A DNA stretch of 64,000 bases, from contig RDXX01000018.1 in the NCBI GenBank assembly GCA_004292955.1, positions 62,001-126,000 on the forward strand, written 5' to 3'. Below are positions 45,401 through 53,916 of this stretch, one piece after another. A program made the translations under genes and the position numbers. The notes beneath the pieces are model-generated. The model was not told the origin of the DNA. It saw only the letters and a list, made by a program, of their open reading frames with translations, and did no database searches. Source of the DNA: Oscillatoriales cyanobacterium. GTDB taxonomy: Bacteria > Cyanobacteriota > Cyanobacteriia > Cyanobacteriales > Microcoleaceae. The first letter of the stretch is position 1. Every line of letters starts with the position of its first letter.

Positions 45401-46449
45401 GCATTAATTTGCTGCATAAAGTCTGACTCGGGTACAACTACCACAATCAGCCAATCCAACCCTCGATCGTCTTGAAAAGGAGTTACCTGAATAAAATTTC
45501 GCTGACCGTCAACATCAAAGGTAAGCTGTTGAGAATTATTGATTTTAGCTAAGCTTTGGTAGAATTTATCTAAATGCTGTGCAGTTTGGCGAATTACCGG
45601 ATTTTCGCTGGCTGAAGCTTTGATGCGTTTTGCTTCTTTACCTTGTACTGCAAATTCTTTACCCGGCTTTGAAGTGGCAATTAACATCCCCGATCGCTCC
45701 ATCACAAAAGTTTGTCCCGACTTGCCAATTTTGAGGCTGACGAGAAATTCTTTGATTTTGGAAAACAGCAAATCGCTGCCAGCTACTCCTAACAGCTTAC
45801 CATCATTGTCGTAGATAGGCAAAGAAGCAGTAATTGCCAGTTCTCTGGTCAAGAAGTCTGTATAAATTGGAGTCCAAACAGGCTTTTTGGCTAGCGCCGC
45901 TGCTATGTACCAAGGACGAACTCGCGGGTCGTATTTTTCGGGAGAAATTTCGATTAATTTAACGCGTTTTCCTTGAGGGTCAGCAGTATATCGAGCTAAT
46001 TTATTGCCAGTCGAGCTGTCAGCAGCAGATATCAGAATCCGATCTTTAGTGCGGATTGCTCCTGAGTGGTCTCCATTTTCTTTGCCTGTATAAATGATGC
46101 TGATTGAATCAAAATATTGAATTTGTTCGAGGAAATGAAGTTCGAGTTTTTGTTTGTCTTCTAGGTTCAATTGCCCCAATTTTACGCCTTGAACGTTCAG
46201 GTGATTGACAATGTGGGGAATTGACATATAATTTTCAATGCGGTCTTTGATGCGAGCGCTAATTTCTCCCCGCAACTGAGCGGCCACATCGTTAACAGCC
46301 CGCTGACCGTTTTGGAACGACAGCCAACCTACAACTCCTACTGTGCCAACAATTTGCACTAAAAAAGGAAGCACGAGCACAGTTTGTAATGGAGCTTTGC
46401 CGATAATTTTGGTAGCAAAGCGATTCAGCGGTTTAGGAAACATATTCAT
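42499..46449 (-). CDS. membrane hybrid histidine kinase Cache-HAMP-PAS(3)-HisKA-HATPase-REC
   Basis: 1316 aa. Span 1 about 18-42; periplasmic double-Cache domain about 45-340 (DPRVRPWYIAA is a Cache signature); span 2 about 345-372; HAMP about 375-430; PAS domains starting about 436, 586 and 710; HisKA H854 (MSHELRSPLNAVIGF); HATPase (NLLNNAIKFTSQGG, GTGLGLAIS); REC about 1105-1225 (phospho-Asp in WMDMRMPVMDG). Cache domains bind small ligands such as amino or carboxylic acids, so this is the likely input of the whole block. The start is ATG 46449. It is the first gene of a probable operon with 42492-41068. Confidence 0.9.
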   Translation of the reverse strand: MNMFPKPLNRFATKIIGKAPLQTVLVLPFLVQIVGTVGVVGWLSFQNGQRAVNDVAAQLRGEISARIKDRIENYMSIPHIVNHLNVQGVKLGQLNLEDKQKLELHFLEQIQYFDSISIIYTGKENGDHSGAIRTKDRILISAADSSTGNKLARYTADPQGKRVKLIEISPEKYDPRVRPWYIAAALAKKPVWTPIYTDFLTRELAITASLPIYDNDGKLLGVAGSDLLFSKIKEFLVSLKIGKSGQTFVMERSGMLIATSKPGKEFAVQGKEAKRIKASASENPVIRQTAQHLDKFYQSLAKINNSQQLTFDVDGQRNFIQVTPFQDDRGLDWLIVVVVPESDFMQQINANTRTTFLLSVAALIGATILGILTAKWVVRPILKLNAAAKALARNEWDTKLALNREDELGELAAAFNSMAEQLQHSFTSLSESENRVKQFLDAVPLGIFIVEKNGKPHYINPIGEQLFGQGIIAADAENLRQAYKVYLAGTQEIYPAEYDPILNALQGKSVTVDDMEICSSDKTVPLQVWGTPIYDAQGHIIYGMCAFQDITERKQAEQLLKEYNQNLAVQVAERTAALAKAKEKFSKAFRSSPNAITITRISDGRHIEVNDSFCQMIGYTHDQIIGKTAVDLNFWASLGERDRMIQMLRNQTALHNYELRFRKKNGTERTALLSIETIDIEGEACFLSISSDITDRQKAETALREAEEKYRNIYENALNGIFQTAADGTYLSANPALAELYGYESPAELIAAQPNFKNQLYVKPNRRSEFVALIDEYGILSNFESEIYRKDGSIIWISENCRAVCDPAGNLLYHEGFIKDITDSKEAQIKMEQAKEAAEAANKAKSTFLANMSHELRSPLNAVIGFAQVMIRSKNLSPENQEDVGIILRSGEHLLTLINQVLDLSKIEAGRTTINEKSFDLYRILDDLEDMFALKAEEKGLQLIFDRDAEVPHYISTDEVKLRQVLINLLNNAIKFTSQGGVSVQVKGGKRNLHKNSADEMPGRYSLHFEVQDTGAGIATEEIHQLFEAFVQTTTGKDSQEGTGLGLAISRQFVQLMGGEITVSSEVGKGALFQFDIQVHLVEASDIESKKALRRVVALEPNQPPYRLLIVDDKPLNRQLLVKLLSPLGFLLREANNGQEAVDIFRDWEPHLIWMDMRMPVMDGYEATKQIKTTTGGQATAIVALTASVLEEERAVILSTGCDDFMRKPFREEDIFAAMGKHLGVRYIYEEPTEVSMGGAGESSQDVLTPEAIASLSPDWRVQFKQNILSVDMEAIASSIAQIGTINPSLAAALQDCINNFEYDRILTIIERSEQQ

Positions 46450-47032
46450 CCTAAAAATAATTGAAATTGGTCGTGGAAATTAGTAGATCTTAAAGTCTTG
46501 GAGCGATACAGGAGGGAGTTGTCTCAAATCCGGTTCCTGACTCATCATAAAAGTGTTGGCGATCGCCTTTTGAGAGTTTTGAGGACTTCCCTCGTGACTG
46601 CACAATTAGAGTTTTTTAACCTGACTTGCGAGTGCGAAGCAATCCTGGGTGTTGGCGATCGCGATCGGATCGCTTGCCTTCCGGTCTTCGGACACGCAAT
46701 AGAGATGTCCGCGGCATAAGTAGGTGGTTACAAATAAAGATTACATCAGTTGGGCGGGTGAAAGCGCTGCTCTACTAGCTTCTATCATAGAATTTTAACC
46801 GACACCAGCCCTGACAAGAGAATCAGGTTTTTTTTGATAACCTACTTACTTGTTGCGGGAAATGCAGATTGGTATAACTGTTATGCAGATATTGTCCGTA
46901 CTGACAACTGTCCAGGGTATTAATTTAAATTAATCTAGCGTATTTCAAGAGAAAGTTTTTGGAGAACTATCGATGCAGGTGATTGGGTACGATCGCACTA
47001 TCCGCAGCCACCGGCACCCGAAACACCTGTAT
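46450..47032. other. intergenic stretch ahead of the signalling block
   Basis: 583 bases between the GHL10 gene end and the Cache kinase start. A plus-strand open frame from ATG 46973 has GGAGAA ahead but runs antisense through the end of the GHL10 gene and is not supported. The kinase promoter should lie near 46450-46600. No repeat array is present. Confidence 0.4.
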
Positions 47033-49798
47033 TTACCTGCGATTCAACTCCACCCTTTCGCCGTAACGCAACAGCATATCCAAGCTTTCCAAACGATTTT
47101 GCCAAGTTTGCACCTGATAGCTATTTTGCCCAGAATGCAAGCGCATGGAAGACTGAAATTGAGCTTCAAAACTCGCCAACAATCTTTTAGCAGTTGTTAA
47201 GCTTTCGGCAGAAGGACTTGCAGCCAATCTGCTCAAGGCAACACCCAATTCCTCCGATCGACTTTTGAGAACTTTCAATTCAGATTCCGACACCCGCAAC
47301 TGATTGTTAGCCAACAAAAAACTCCATTCCTGCTTGAGAGCAGTATAGCGCGAAGCTGCTGCTGCAAAGGGCTGGCGGTAAGGAATTGGTTCGGAAGCAG
47401 AAGTCGTTAGCGAAGCCCTCGTAGACGATCGCACTCTGACACCTTGAGTCCGGTTAAAAAAGCTCTGCATCCCGCTGCTGATACTTTCCACCGCAAAAAT
47501 AGCATAGCCCCCAGTCGGCAAATCGCGCAAAGCTTGAATTTGGTCGATCGCCACAACTTCCGGGAGTGTCAACAACTTAACCGAGGGAGAAATTAAAGCT
47601 GAACCGAGCATTTGTTCCTTTGCTAGCGGTTCGGTAATGCGTTGAAGTCGGTTCGTATCCAAAGCATAAGTCATCGGCACAATCAAGTCTACAATCCCCT
47701 GACGGGCCCAAACTTCCCAATTTTGCTGAATTTTGTAAATCCGCTGACTTTCGGGGTGGGGAAACACCGCAACTGACAGAATAGTGCGAGGATAATTCGA
47801 CCGCAAAAGCTGAGATACTTCAGCTACAAAACTATTAATTTGATTGGTTTTAAACTCAACCCACTGCCGCCACAAATTGCCAGAACTCGGCGAAATATTC
47901 ACCGGATCGGTACCAGTTAACTGTTTAAATTGCTGCCTTGCTGCTGCACCGTAGCCGTAGACAAAACCTGCATTGTCATCTTGAAAAGGATAGCGAATGT
48001 AGTCTAATTGCACACCATCTACTTTGTATTTGCTGGTAATTTCGCTGATAATTCTTAGTAAATAATTCCGCGCTTCCGGGTTTGCAGGATCGAGATAAAA
48101 TTTACCATCGTTAGGGTTTTGCGTGCGTCCTTTATTGTCAATATTTGCCCAATTTGGATAGGCCGAAAGTACCGGGCCTGGATAAGAACCAGGTTTGCCA
48201 ATTAAAGTATTGTGGCGTTTATTGCCCGTGGCAAAAGTCCAAATCCAAGCGTGCAGTTCTATGCCTCGCTCGTGGGCTAATTTAACCGCAGATTCCAGAG
48301 GATCCCAGCCAACTGTGAGGGGGTTTTGTTGCGGTGCAACTTGACTGGGATAAATCGGATATCCGGCATTTAAAGTTTCAAAGAAAACGGTATTGATCCC
48401 GGCGGCGGCAAGTCGATCGAACACAGCGGCCAAACCCTGTTCCGATCGCGCTGCGACGATCGTACCGCGATCGAGCCAAACGGCGCGAATTTCCGCCCCA
48501 ATGCGCTGCCCTTCCTGGGGGTAATTTTGCCAGAGCAACTGGCGCGCTTGCACCCACTGCTGCCTGATCTCAGCGTATTTTTGCTCTTGCAGGAGTTGGT
48601 CAAAATTTTGCAAAACCTGACGGGCCTTGGCGATCGCCCCTGTGGTTGCTGCTGGTAAAACCAACGGGCGACTCGCCTGCGGCCCACCGACACTGTTGCT
48701 TGACGCCACCAATTGAGGGGGGATAGCAGCATTGAGATTGACGGCGGTATTGCCTGAATTAGCTGCTGTCAGGGCGCTTTCAAACCTGCCGAGGAGGTTG
48801 GTGAGTTCTTGGCGCATCAAGTAGGCTTCAATGCTGACGATCGGCTTATTGGAATTTATCTGCACGTCCAAACCCGCCGGCGCCGACTGATCCGAAGGGT
48901 CTGTAAAAGTTGCAGGTACGGGATCTGGAAGGGGGGGAGAAGGAGAAAGTCGGCTCAGCGGAGTATTGCGCGGCGAACTGGGGGTATTTCTCGTGACCCT
49001 GGAGGGGGGATTTGGCAGCGGTGGTGCGGCTGCTGTTGGCGGCTCGACAGGCCTACCCACAGTTCCTCCCCAGCGGGCGATCGAGGCCCGCAGCCAAGCC
49101 GTGTCTATATTTGGGGAACCGTCGCTACCCCAGCGCCAGCCGAGATAGGTAGCGCGATCGGTGGCGATCGCAGCGGAGGAACCGGAACTATCTTTCCAGG
49201 TAGCGATGGTTTGACTGTTCGCGTCGGCGGGAATCAAGACGCCGCCTTGAACAGAGGCATTTTTTTGTTCTGGGGGAACCCAGTTGCTTGAACTGGTACA
49301 AGCGAGATCGCGGCAGCGGGTGCGCGGTTGCACCGCCCCCCGCTGAGTCAACGGAAAAGCCCAATAGGCCCCGAGGAGCGATCGTAAAGATTGACGTACT
49401 AAGGCTGGGGAACTGCGGCCGACTGGGCCCGAAGCAATCAAGCGGCCGCCCTGTTTTGTCCAAGCTTCTAAAACTTTAATTTGTGCCGGAGTCAAAGTTT
49501 CAATATTGGGCAAAAACAGCACATTAACGCCTGCTAAATCCGCCAAATTTTTGATGTCTTCGAGATTGATTGGTTTGTAAGCAATGCCGCTTTCCCAGAG
49601 GCGCGTGGTAATCTTCACCCAGTCGGGGGAATTCTCGGAACTGCGAACAACTCCCAGAACTACTTCCGCAAAACTGGGAGAGGGAAATAGGATGGAGAGA
49701 TTGAGTAATGTACTCGCTAGAGTGCCAATGAAGACTCTTTGCAAGAAAGTGAAAAAGCGAATTTTTGGATTTCTATCGGGCTTTTTGATTTGTTGCAT
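47033..49798 (-). CDS. family 10 glycosylhydrolase-like (GHL10, DUF187) exported protein
   Basis: 921 aa from ATG 49798 (GTG 49825 possible). A signal sequence (about 20-45) ends SPSFAEV. An N-terminal Rossmann-like domain (about 45-160, VNVLFLPNIETLTPAQI, GGRLIASGPVG), a Pro/Thr-rich linker (about 260-320), then a TIM-barrel GHL10 domain (about 440-770): WIWTFATGN, VDGVQLDYIRYPF with the conserved Asp, VDLIVPMTYALD. A C-terminal coiled coil (about 800-915). It probably acts on cell-wall or extracellular glycans; family activity is poorly known. Confidence 0.85.
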   Translation of the reverse strand: MQQIKKPDRNPKIRFFTFLQRVFIGTLASTLLNLSILFPSPSFAEVVLGVVRSSENSPDWVKITTRLWESGIAYKPINLEDIKNLADLAGVNVLFLPNIETLTPAQIKVLEAWTKQGGRLIASGPVGRSSPALVRQSLRSLLGAYWAFPLTQRGAVQPRTRCRDLACTSSSNWVPPEQKNASVQGGVLIPADANSQTIATWKDSSGSSAAIATDRATYLGWRWGSDGSPNIDTAWLRASIARWGGTVGRPVEPPTAAAPPLPNPPSRVTRNTPSSPRNTPLSRLSPSPPLPDPVPATFTDPSDQSAPAGLDVQINSNKPIVSIEAYLMRQELTNLLGRFESALTAANSGNTAVNLNAAIPPQLVASSNSVGGPQASRPLVLPAATTGAIAKARQVLQNFDQLLQEQKYAEIRQQWVQARQLLWQNYPQEGQRIGAEIRAVWLDRGTIVAARSEQGLAAVFDRLAAAGINTVFFETLNAGYPIYPSQVAPQQNPLTVGWDPLESAVKLAHERGIELHAWIWTFATGNKRHNTLIGKPGSYPGPVLSAYPNWANIDNKGRTQNPNDGKFYLDPANPEARNYLLRIISEITSKYKVDGVQLDYIRYPFQDDNAGFVYGYGAAARQQFKQLTGTDPVNISPSSGNLWRQWVEFKTNQINSFVAEVSQLLRSNYPRTILSVAVFPHPESQRIYKIQQNWEVWARQGIVDLIVPMTYALDTNRLQRITEPLAKEQMLGSALISPSVKLLTLPEVVAIDQIQALRDLPTGGYAIFAVESISSGMQSFFNRTQGVRVRSSTRASLTTSASEPIPYRQPFAAAASRYTALKQEWSFLLANNQLRVSESELKVLKSRSEELGVALSRLAASPSAESLTTAKRLLASFEAQFQSSMRLHSGQNSYQVQTWQNRLESLDMLLRYGERVELNRR

Positions 49799-50035
49799 TG
49801 ACACGAGAATTACCCACCACACCACTTAGGAAAATTTCAATAACAATTTCGAGCAATTAACTCGCACAATACAATTTTTTATCAGGTCATGCAACCTAAA
49901 TCAGGAAAATATGCGATCGCCCGCCTGCAATGGGATCGAATTCGAGCGAACCGATCTCGGGTGCGATCGAACGATCGCCATAAAAAAGGTTGGTAGTGAG
50001 GACTTTAGTCCGCATTTATGAAGGACTCGCATTCC
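49799..50035. other. leader region with a partial GGACTTTAGTCC repeat
   Basis: 49993-50030 contains TAGTGAGGACTTTAGTCCGC and GAAGGACTC, a decayed copy of the 6037-6097 family. Nothing else is seen. Confidence 0.45.
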
Positions 50036-50173
50036 GAACGATCGGGAGCATCTCATTTTTGTAAAAAGCATTTTTTCTTTGAGTGCGAGCGTCCCCGCTC
50101 GCGTATTGTACAATACGCGAGCGGGGACGCTCGCACTATAATAAATGCAAGACTGAGATGCTCCCGAACGATC
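50036..50173. mobile_element. MITE-like element, copy 2, with 8-bp target duplication
   Basis: The element is 50044-50165 (122 bp), starting GGGAGCATCTCA and ending TGAGATGCTCCC. It is flanked on both sides by GAACGATC (50036-50043 and 50166-50173), a perfect direct duplication. Inside is a GCGAGCGGGGACGC palindrome. It shares its ends with copy 1 at 20823-20946. It has no coding capacity, so it must be moved by a transposase elsewhere. Confidence 0.88.
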
Positions 50174-50220
50174 GAACCTTAGGAATGAGAATTAAATAAC
50201 TTACAATTTTTATTGTTCTT

Positions 50221-50248
50221 GTGGGACGGGCGGGACGCCCATCCCACA
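50221..50248. repeat. short hairpin repeat (GTGGGACGGGC ... GCCCATCCCAC)
   Basis: Same type as 1917-1945. It lies 31 bases after the helicase stop (minus strand) and could work as its terminator hairpin, though no U-run follows closely. Confidence 0.55.
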
Positions 50249-50278
50249 AATATGTGTAAATTATTTAATTCGCGATCC

Positions 50279-53020
50279 TTACTGAGTTGCCGCTTCATTT
50301 ACCGGGAATCGATCGATCAACTGCATCGCCCGACAAGCATTCTTCCGCAAAGAATCCGACACGTGAGGAACATGAGGAATCTGAGACAAGAAATCCAAAG
50401 TCCGGCGCAAAATCCGCACCACATCCCCTTCATCCAAACTCGTGTGACTAATCAGTTCCAGCCATTCCACGCCCAGAGCCCACTGTTCCACCAAAGTCAC
50501 GATATCCCGTTCCAGCCAAATCGGGATCGCAGCTTCGTGGCGGTACTGCACTTGAAACAACCGGCGGCGCAGGCCTTTTTGCAGATTGTCCAAAGGTGCC
50601 AAAACTTCCGGCGACAGCGAGTAATGAGTCCAACTGTCGGGCCTGGAAACTTCCGTAACCAAGGCCGCGCAAGCAGCAGCGAGGTGGTGGGGGTCGAGTT
50701 CGTCAAACTCCGCAGACATCAGAGACAAACCCAGCCACAGTTCATTATCACCGCGAATGGCGGCGCAGGCTTGACCCAAGATTGTGGGTACCAACCTGTC
50801 GGAGGAGTCATCTCGATTCCCATCTGCCGAAATTACTCTTTCCAAACATCCGAAATTTAGCAAGATGTCAATTAAGTTGAGAAATTGCTCCCAGTAGCGA
50901 GCTCGCTGCTTTTCTAAGTCTTGTTCGGCTTTGCGGATTTCTTTTTTCAATTCTTCGCGGCGGCGCTGGCGCTTGAGCAAAGTACCGGGATTGCCCCATT
51001 CGAGAACTGGGTGAATTTCTAGTTTATCTTCTAGGGCGACGATTTTCTGCTGTTGCTCGATCGCCTCTGGGCTCGGTTCCGGTGCGGGCAATTCTGGGAT
51101 CGATTGAGCAATTGCCACAGTTTCTTCACTTCCCAAGCGACACTGGCCGAGTCTCAGGGTCAATTCCGGAGGCGGGTTTAAGCCATCTGCGACACTCAAG
51201 CGGGGTAGTTGGGCGTGGAGGGTGGCGACATCGCTAATCGCGACGATATACCAGCGGTTGTCTTTGCCCAAACATACCAAATTAGGTGCTTGGCCCGAAC
51301 CTGGGATTTTGGCAACCAGTACGGCGGGGACTGGGGTTGTGTGCGATCGTTTGGCTGTCGGGACGTGTTTGCCCTTCAGACTCAGAACCGTGCCTAGCAC
51401 TGCAAAAGCTACAGCTACGGACATCTCCTTAATTCGCGTTTCTTCTGCTTGCTGCAATAGAGTTTTCAGCAAACGTTTGTCTTCTTTGAGCCTTCCCTGT
51501 AATTTTTCGTAATGGGCGAGTTGTTTTTCCAGGGTAGAGACATTACCTCCGGCGGCTAGGGACTCTTCGAGCACCGCTAATTCTGTTTGCAACCGATCTA
51601 ATTCTGATTGCTGCGGCTGCAAGTACAAGGTAGAAAGGTATTGACCAAAACTGCGTTCTACCAACTCTTGAGCTTCCTCAAGCGTGTGAGTTTGCAGCAA
51701 ATTCAGCACCATGCCGTAGCTGGGCGTAAACTGACTGGCAAGGGGGTCGGCTTTGGCTGTTGCCAAATAGGAGGCTTCCTTTGCGCCTTCAAAGCGGGTC
51801 TGAACTGCGACCACGTGCCCCAGCTCATCCATGCCCCGGCGACCTGCCCGACCGGCCATTTGTAGGAATTCTGAAGCGTTTAGCAGTCGGTGTCCCTTGT
51901 CGGTGCGTTTGGACAGGGTGGAAATGACGGTGGTGCGGGCGGGCATATTGATCCCGGCTGCGAGGGTTTCGGTGGCAAATACGACTTTAATCAAACCTCT
52001 GCCAAAAAGTTCTTCTACTAAACCTTTCCAGGCGGGCAAAATGCCTGCGTGGTGGGCGGCGATGCCTTTTAAAAGTGCTTCTTTTTGACCGAAACGTTCT
52101 GCTTCTGGGTTGCGCTGTAAAAAATCGTCAATAATGCGTTTGAGTTCGGCTGTTTCGGCTGCGTTAACTAGGGAGAAATTGCCTACTTCTGCTACTGCTT
52201 GGTCGCACCCGCGACGGCTGAAGATGAAGTAAATTGCTGGTAGCATATCGCGATCGTCCAACCGAGACAAAACATCGGTCAAACTGGGAGTCGGAATGCT
52301 ACCTCTTTCTGATTTTTGCTGCTTCTTTTTGGGGACTAATCGCGGATTAGCTCTTTTGCCGGTTTCGTCTAGCAGGGGAAATATCCCTTTTTGATTGGCG
52401 AAGTGGAATTGTAGCGGCACTGGCCGAAAGTCTGAGTAGACAAGCTCTGTGGGCCCGTGGACTTTGTTAATCCAGTCTGTAAGTTGGTCGCTATTAGCAA
52501 CGGTTGCTGAGAGGGCGAGGAGTTGAATTTCGCTGGAACAATAGATGATTGATTCTTCCCAGACTGTACCCCGCTGGCGATCGTTCATGTAGTGACACTC
52601 GTCGAGCACCACGGTTTCGACTCCGGTGAGGGAAGCACCGACAGCGCCGATCGGCGTACCGTAGAGCATATTCCGAAATATTTCGGTAGTCATCACCAAA
52701 ATCGGCGCATCTCGATTGAAGGAGATGTCGCCCGTCAGCAAACCTACCATCTCATCTCCAAATTGATTGCGAAAGTCGCGCAGCTTTTGGTTGGAAAGAG
52801 CTTTGAGGGGAGTGGTGTAGAAGACGCGCCGCCCTCTTGAGAGTGCTTGATGGATGGCGTATTCGCCGATTAAAGTTTTCCCTGAGCCCGTGGGAGCACA
52901 CACGACAACGGATTTACCTGCATCGAGGGCGGCGATCGCGTCTCTCTGAAAGTTATCTAGCTCAAATGGAAATATGGTCTTCAGATCCAGCTCTTGGCGG
53001 TTCTGGGAAGCGTTAGGCAC
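50279..53020 (-). CDS. Ski2-like DExH-box RNA helicase
   Basis: 913 aa from GTG 53020 (no nearby ATG). Helicase core: Walker A APTGSGKT (42-49), TTPLKALSNQK, DECHYMND (about 139), LALSATVAN, helicase C with FATETLAAGINMPARTT and QMAGRAGRRGMDELG. It then has an rRNA-processing arch-like insert and a C-terminal DSHCT-type domain (about 740-890). This layout is that of Mtr4/Dob1/Ski2 helicases; cyanobacterial and plastid homologues (ISE2-like) act in RNA maturation. It would work on RNA in the cytoplasm. The identification as Ski2-like is firm; the substrate is not. Confidence 0.92.
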   Translation of the reverse strand: MPNASQNRQELDLKTIFPFELDNFQRDAIAALDAGKSVVVCAPTGSGKTLIGEYAIHQALSRGRRVFYTTPLKALSNQKLRDFRNQFGDEMVGLLTGDISFNRDAPILVMTTEIFRNMLYGTPIGAVGASLTGVETVVLDECHYMNDRQRGTVWEESIIYCSSEIQLLALSATVANSDQLTDWINKVHGPTELVYSDFRPVPLQFHFANQKGIFPLLDETGKRANPRLVPKKKQQKSERGSIPTPSLTDVLSRLDDRDMLPAIYFIFSRRGCDQAVAEVGNFSLVNAAETAELKRIIDDFLQRNPEAERFGQKEALLKGIAAHHAGILPAWKGLVEELFGRGLIKVVFATETLAAGINMPARTTVISTLSKRTDKGHRLLNASEFLQMAGRAGRRGMDELGHVVAVQTRFEGAKEASYLATAKADPLASQFTPSYGMVLNLLQTHTLEEAQELVERSFGQYLSTLYLQPQQSELDRLQTELAVLEESLAAGGNVSTLEKQLAHYEKLQGRLKEDKRLLKTLLQQAEETRIKEMSVAVAFAVLGTVLSLKGKHVPTAKRSHTTPVPAVLVAKIPGSGQAPNLVCLGKDNRWYIVAISDVATLHAQLPRLSVADGLNPPPELTLRLGQCRLGSEETVAIAQSIPELPAPEPSPEAIEQQQKIVALEDKLEIHPVLEWGNPGTLLKRQRRREELKKEIRKAEQDLEKQRARYWEQFLNLIDILLNFGCLERVISADGNRDDSSDRLVPTILGQACAAIRGDNELWLGLSLMSAEFDELDPHHLAAACAALVTEVSRPDSWTHYSLSPEVLAPLDNLQKGLRRRLFQVQYRHEAAIPIWLERDIVTLVEQWALGVEWLELISHTSLDEGDVVRILRRTLDFLSQIPHVPHVSDSLRKNACRAMQLIDRFPVNEAATQ

Positions 53021-53146
53021 AAGGATTATTATGAGGTTGCAGGGTAAGTATGCTTAAATCTTGCCGAAAGCAAGGCAGCAGAGGACGACTGTATTGATTT
53101 TAGACCAACGCCCGCAAATCGGCACTCGAACAAAGAGGAGAGGGAG

Positions 53147-53178
53147 AGAATTCGGAGAGGGGGAGAGGGGGAGAGGGG
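53147..53178. repeat. tandem AGAGGGGG octamers
   Basis: Three units plus remnants, upstream of the helicase gene; the same unit as at 24569-24614. Confidence 0.7.
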
Positions 53179-53256
53179 AGAGTGGAAAAATATTTCTTGC
53201 GATGAATTTACCAATTCCCAATTCCCAATTACCCTGAAATGCCTAAATGCTAAACT

Positions 53257-53763
53257 CTACAAGTCTCGACGCGAGAGAATAGACACCCACTCCCTTCCCC
53301 TCTCTCCATCAAACCACCAACAAATCCCCCAAATATTCCAACAATCTAAAACTGGAAGCTGAGCTTCAGGTGCTTTCTCTGAAAAAGTGATGTCTTCGTA
53401 GTAGACCCATTGATTCTTTTGTCTCCAACCCACACGATCGCCAAACCTGCCCCAAACTTCGCTATTATATCCACTGGTTCCCCCCAGACTTTGATAAATA
53501 AGCTTCTGCACGCTAAAGCCGAAGTGACCTTTAGAATATTTTACCCAAAGTTGGTCAATGGTACGCAAGTCCTCGCAGGGGAATTTTTCAATACTTTCTG
53601 TATCCAGCCATTCTTGTTTCGTACCCGCCACCTTCAACATCACTCTCAGGGTTTCTCGATCGGCTTCTTCCCACTTGTTAGCTGCCACTAAATCTCGCAA
53701 TTTGCTATAATCGATACCCACGGCAGAAACTAACTCAACCTCATTTTTTTCGGCTTGTGACAT
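53257..53763 (-). CDS. GUN4 domain protein
   Basis: 168 aa from ATG 53763; the upstream TTG frame extension is not supported. The GUN4 domain spans about 15-140: DYSKLRDLVAANKWEEAD, CEDLRTIDQLWVKYS, GHFGFSVQK, FGDRVGWR. The true GUN4 binds porphyrins and activates Mg-chelatase. Cyanobacteria also carry several GUN4-domain paralogues, often kinase-linked, of unknown role. This short protein with no other domain could be either; the full GUN4 has an extra N-terminal helical bundle (total about 230 aa), which is missing here, so a paralogue is more likely. Confidence 0.82.
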   Translation of the reverse strand: MSQAEKNEVELVSAVGIDYSKLRDLVAANKWEEADRETLRVMLKVAGTKQEWLDTESIEKFPCEDLRTIDQLWVKYSKGHFGFSVQKLIYQSLGGTSGYNSEVWGRFGDRVGWRQKNQWVYYEDITFSEKAPEAQLPVLDCWNIWGICWWFDGERGREWVSILSRRDL

Positions 53764-53916
53764 AGAATTCAACCTTTTTTGTAATCCTCGATCGCACTTG
53801 AGTGTGTCAAACAAATCAAATCAACCACCGAAGCATCCAATTTCGCCCTCGAAGCACTTAAAACCATCGGGTTGAGTCTATTTTTTGACTTTGACATTCA
53901 CCCGATCGAACGTTAT

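Noticed and set aside
46973-47200. Plus-strand frame of 75 codons with GGAGAA before ATG
   Set aside because: Most of it is antisense to the conserved C-terminus of the GHL10 protein, and the product is His/Leu/Gln-rich as expected for a shadow frame.
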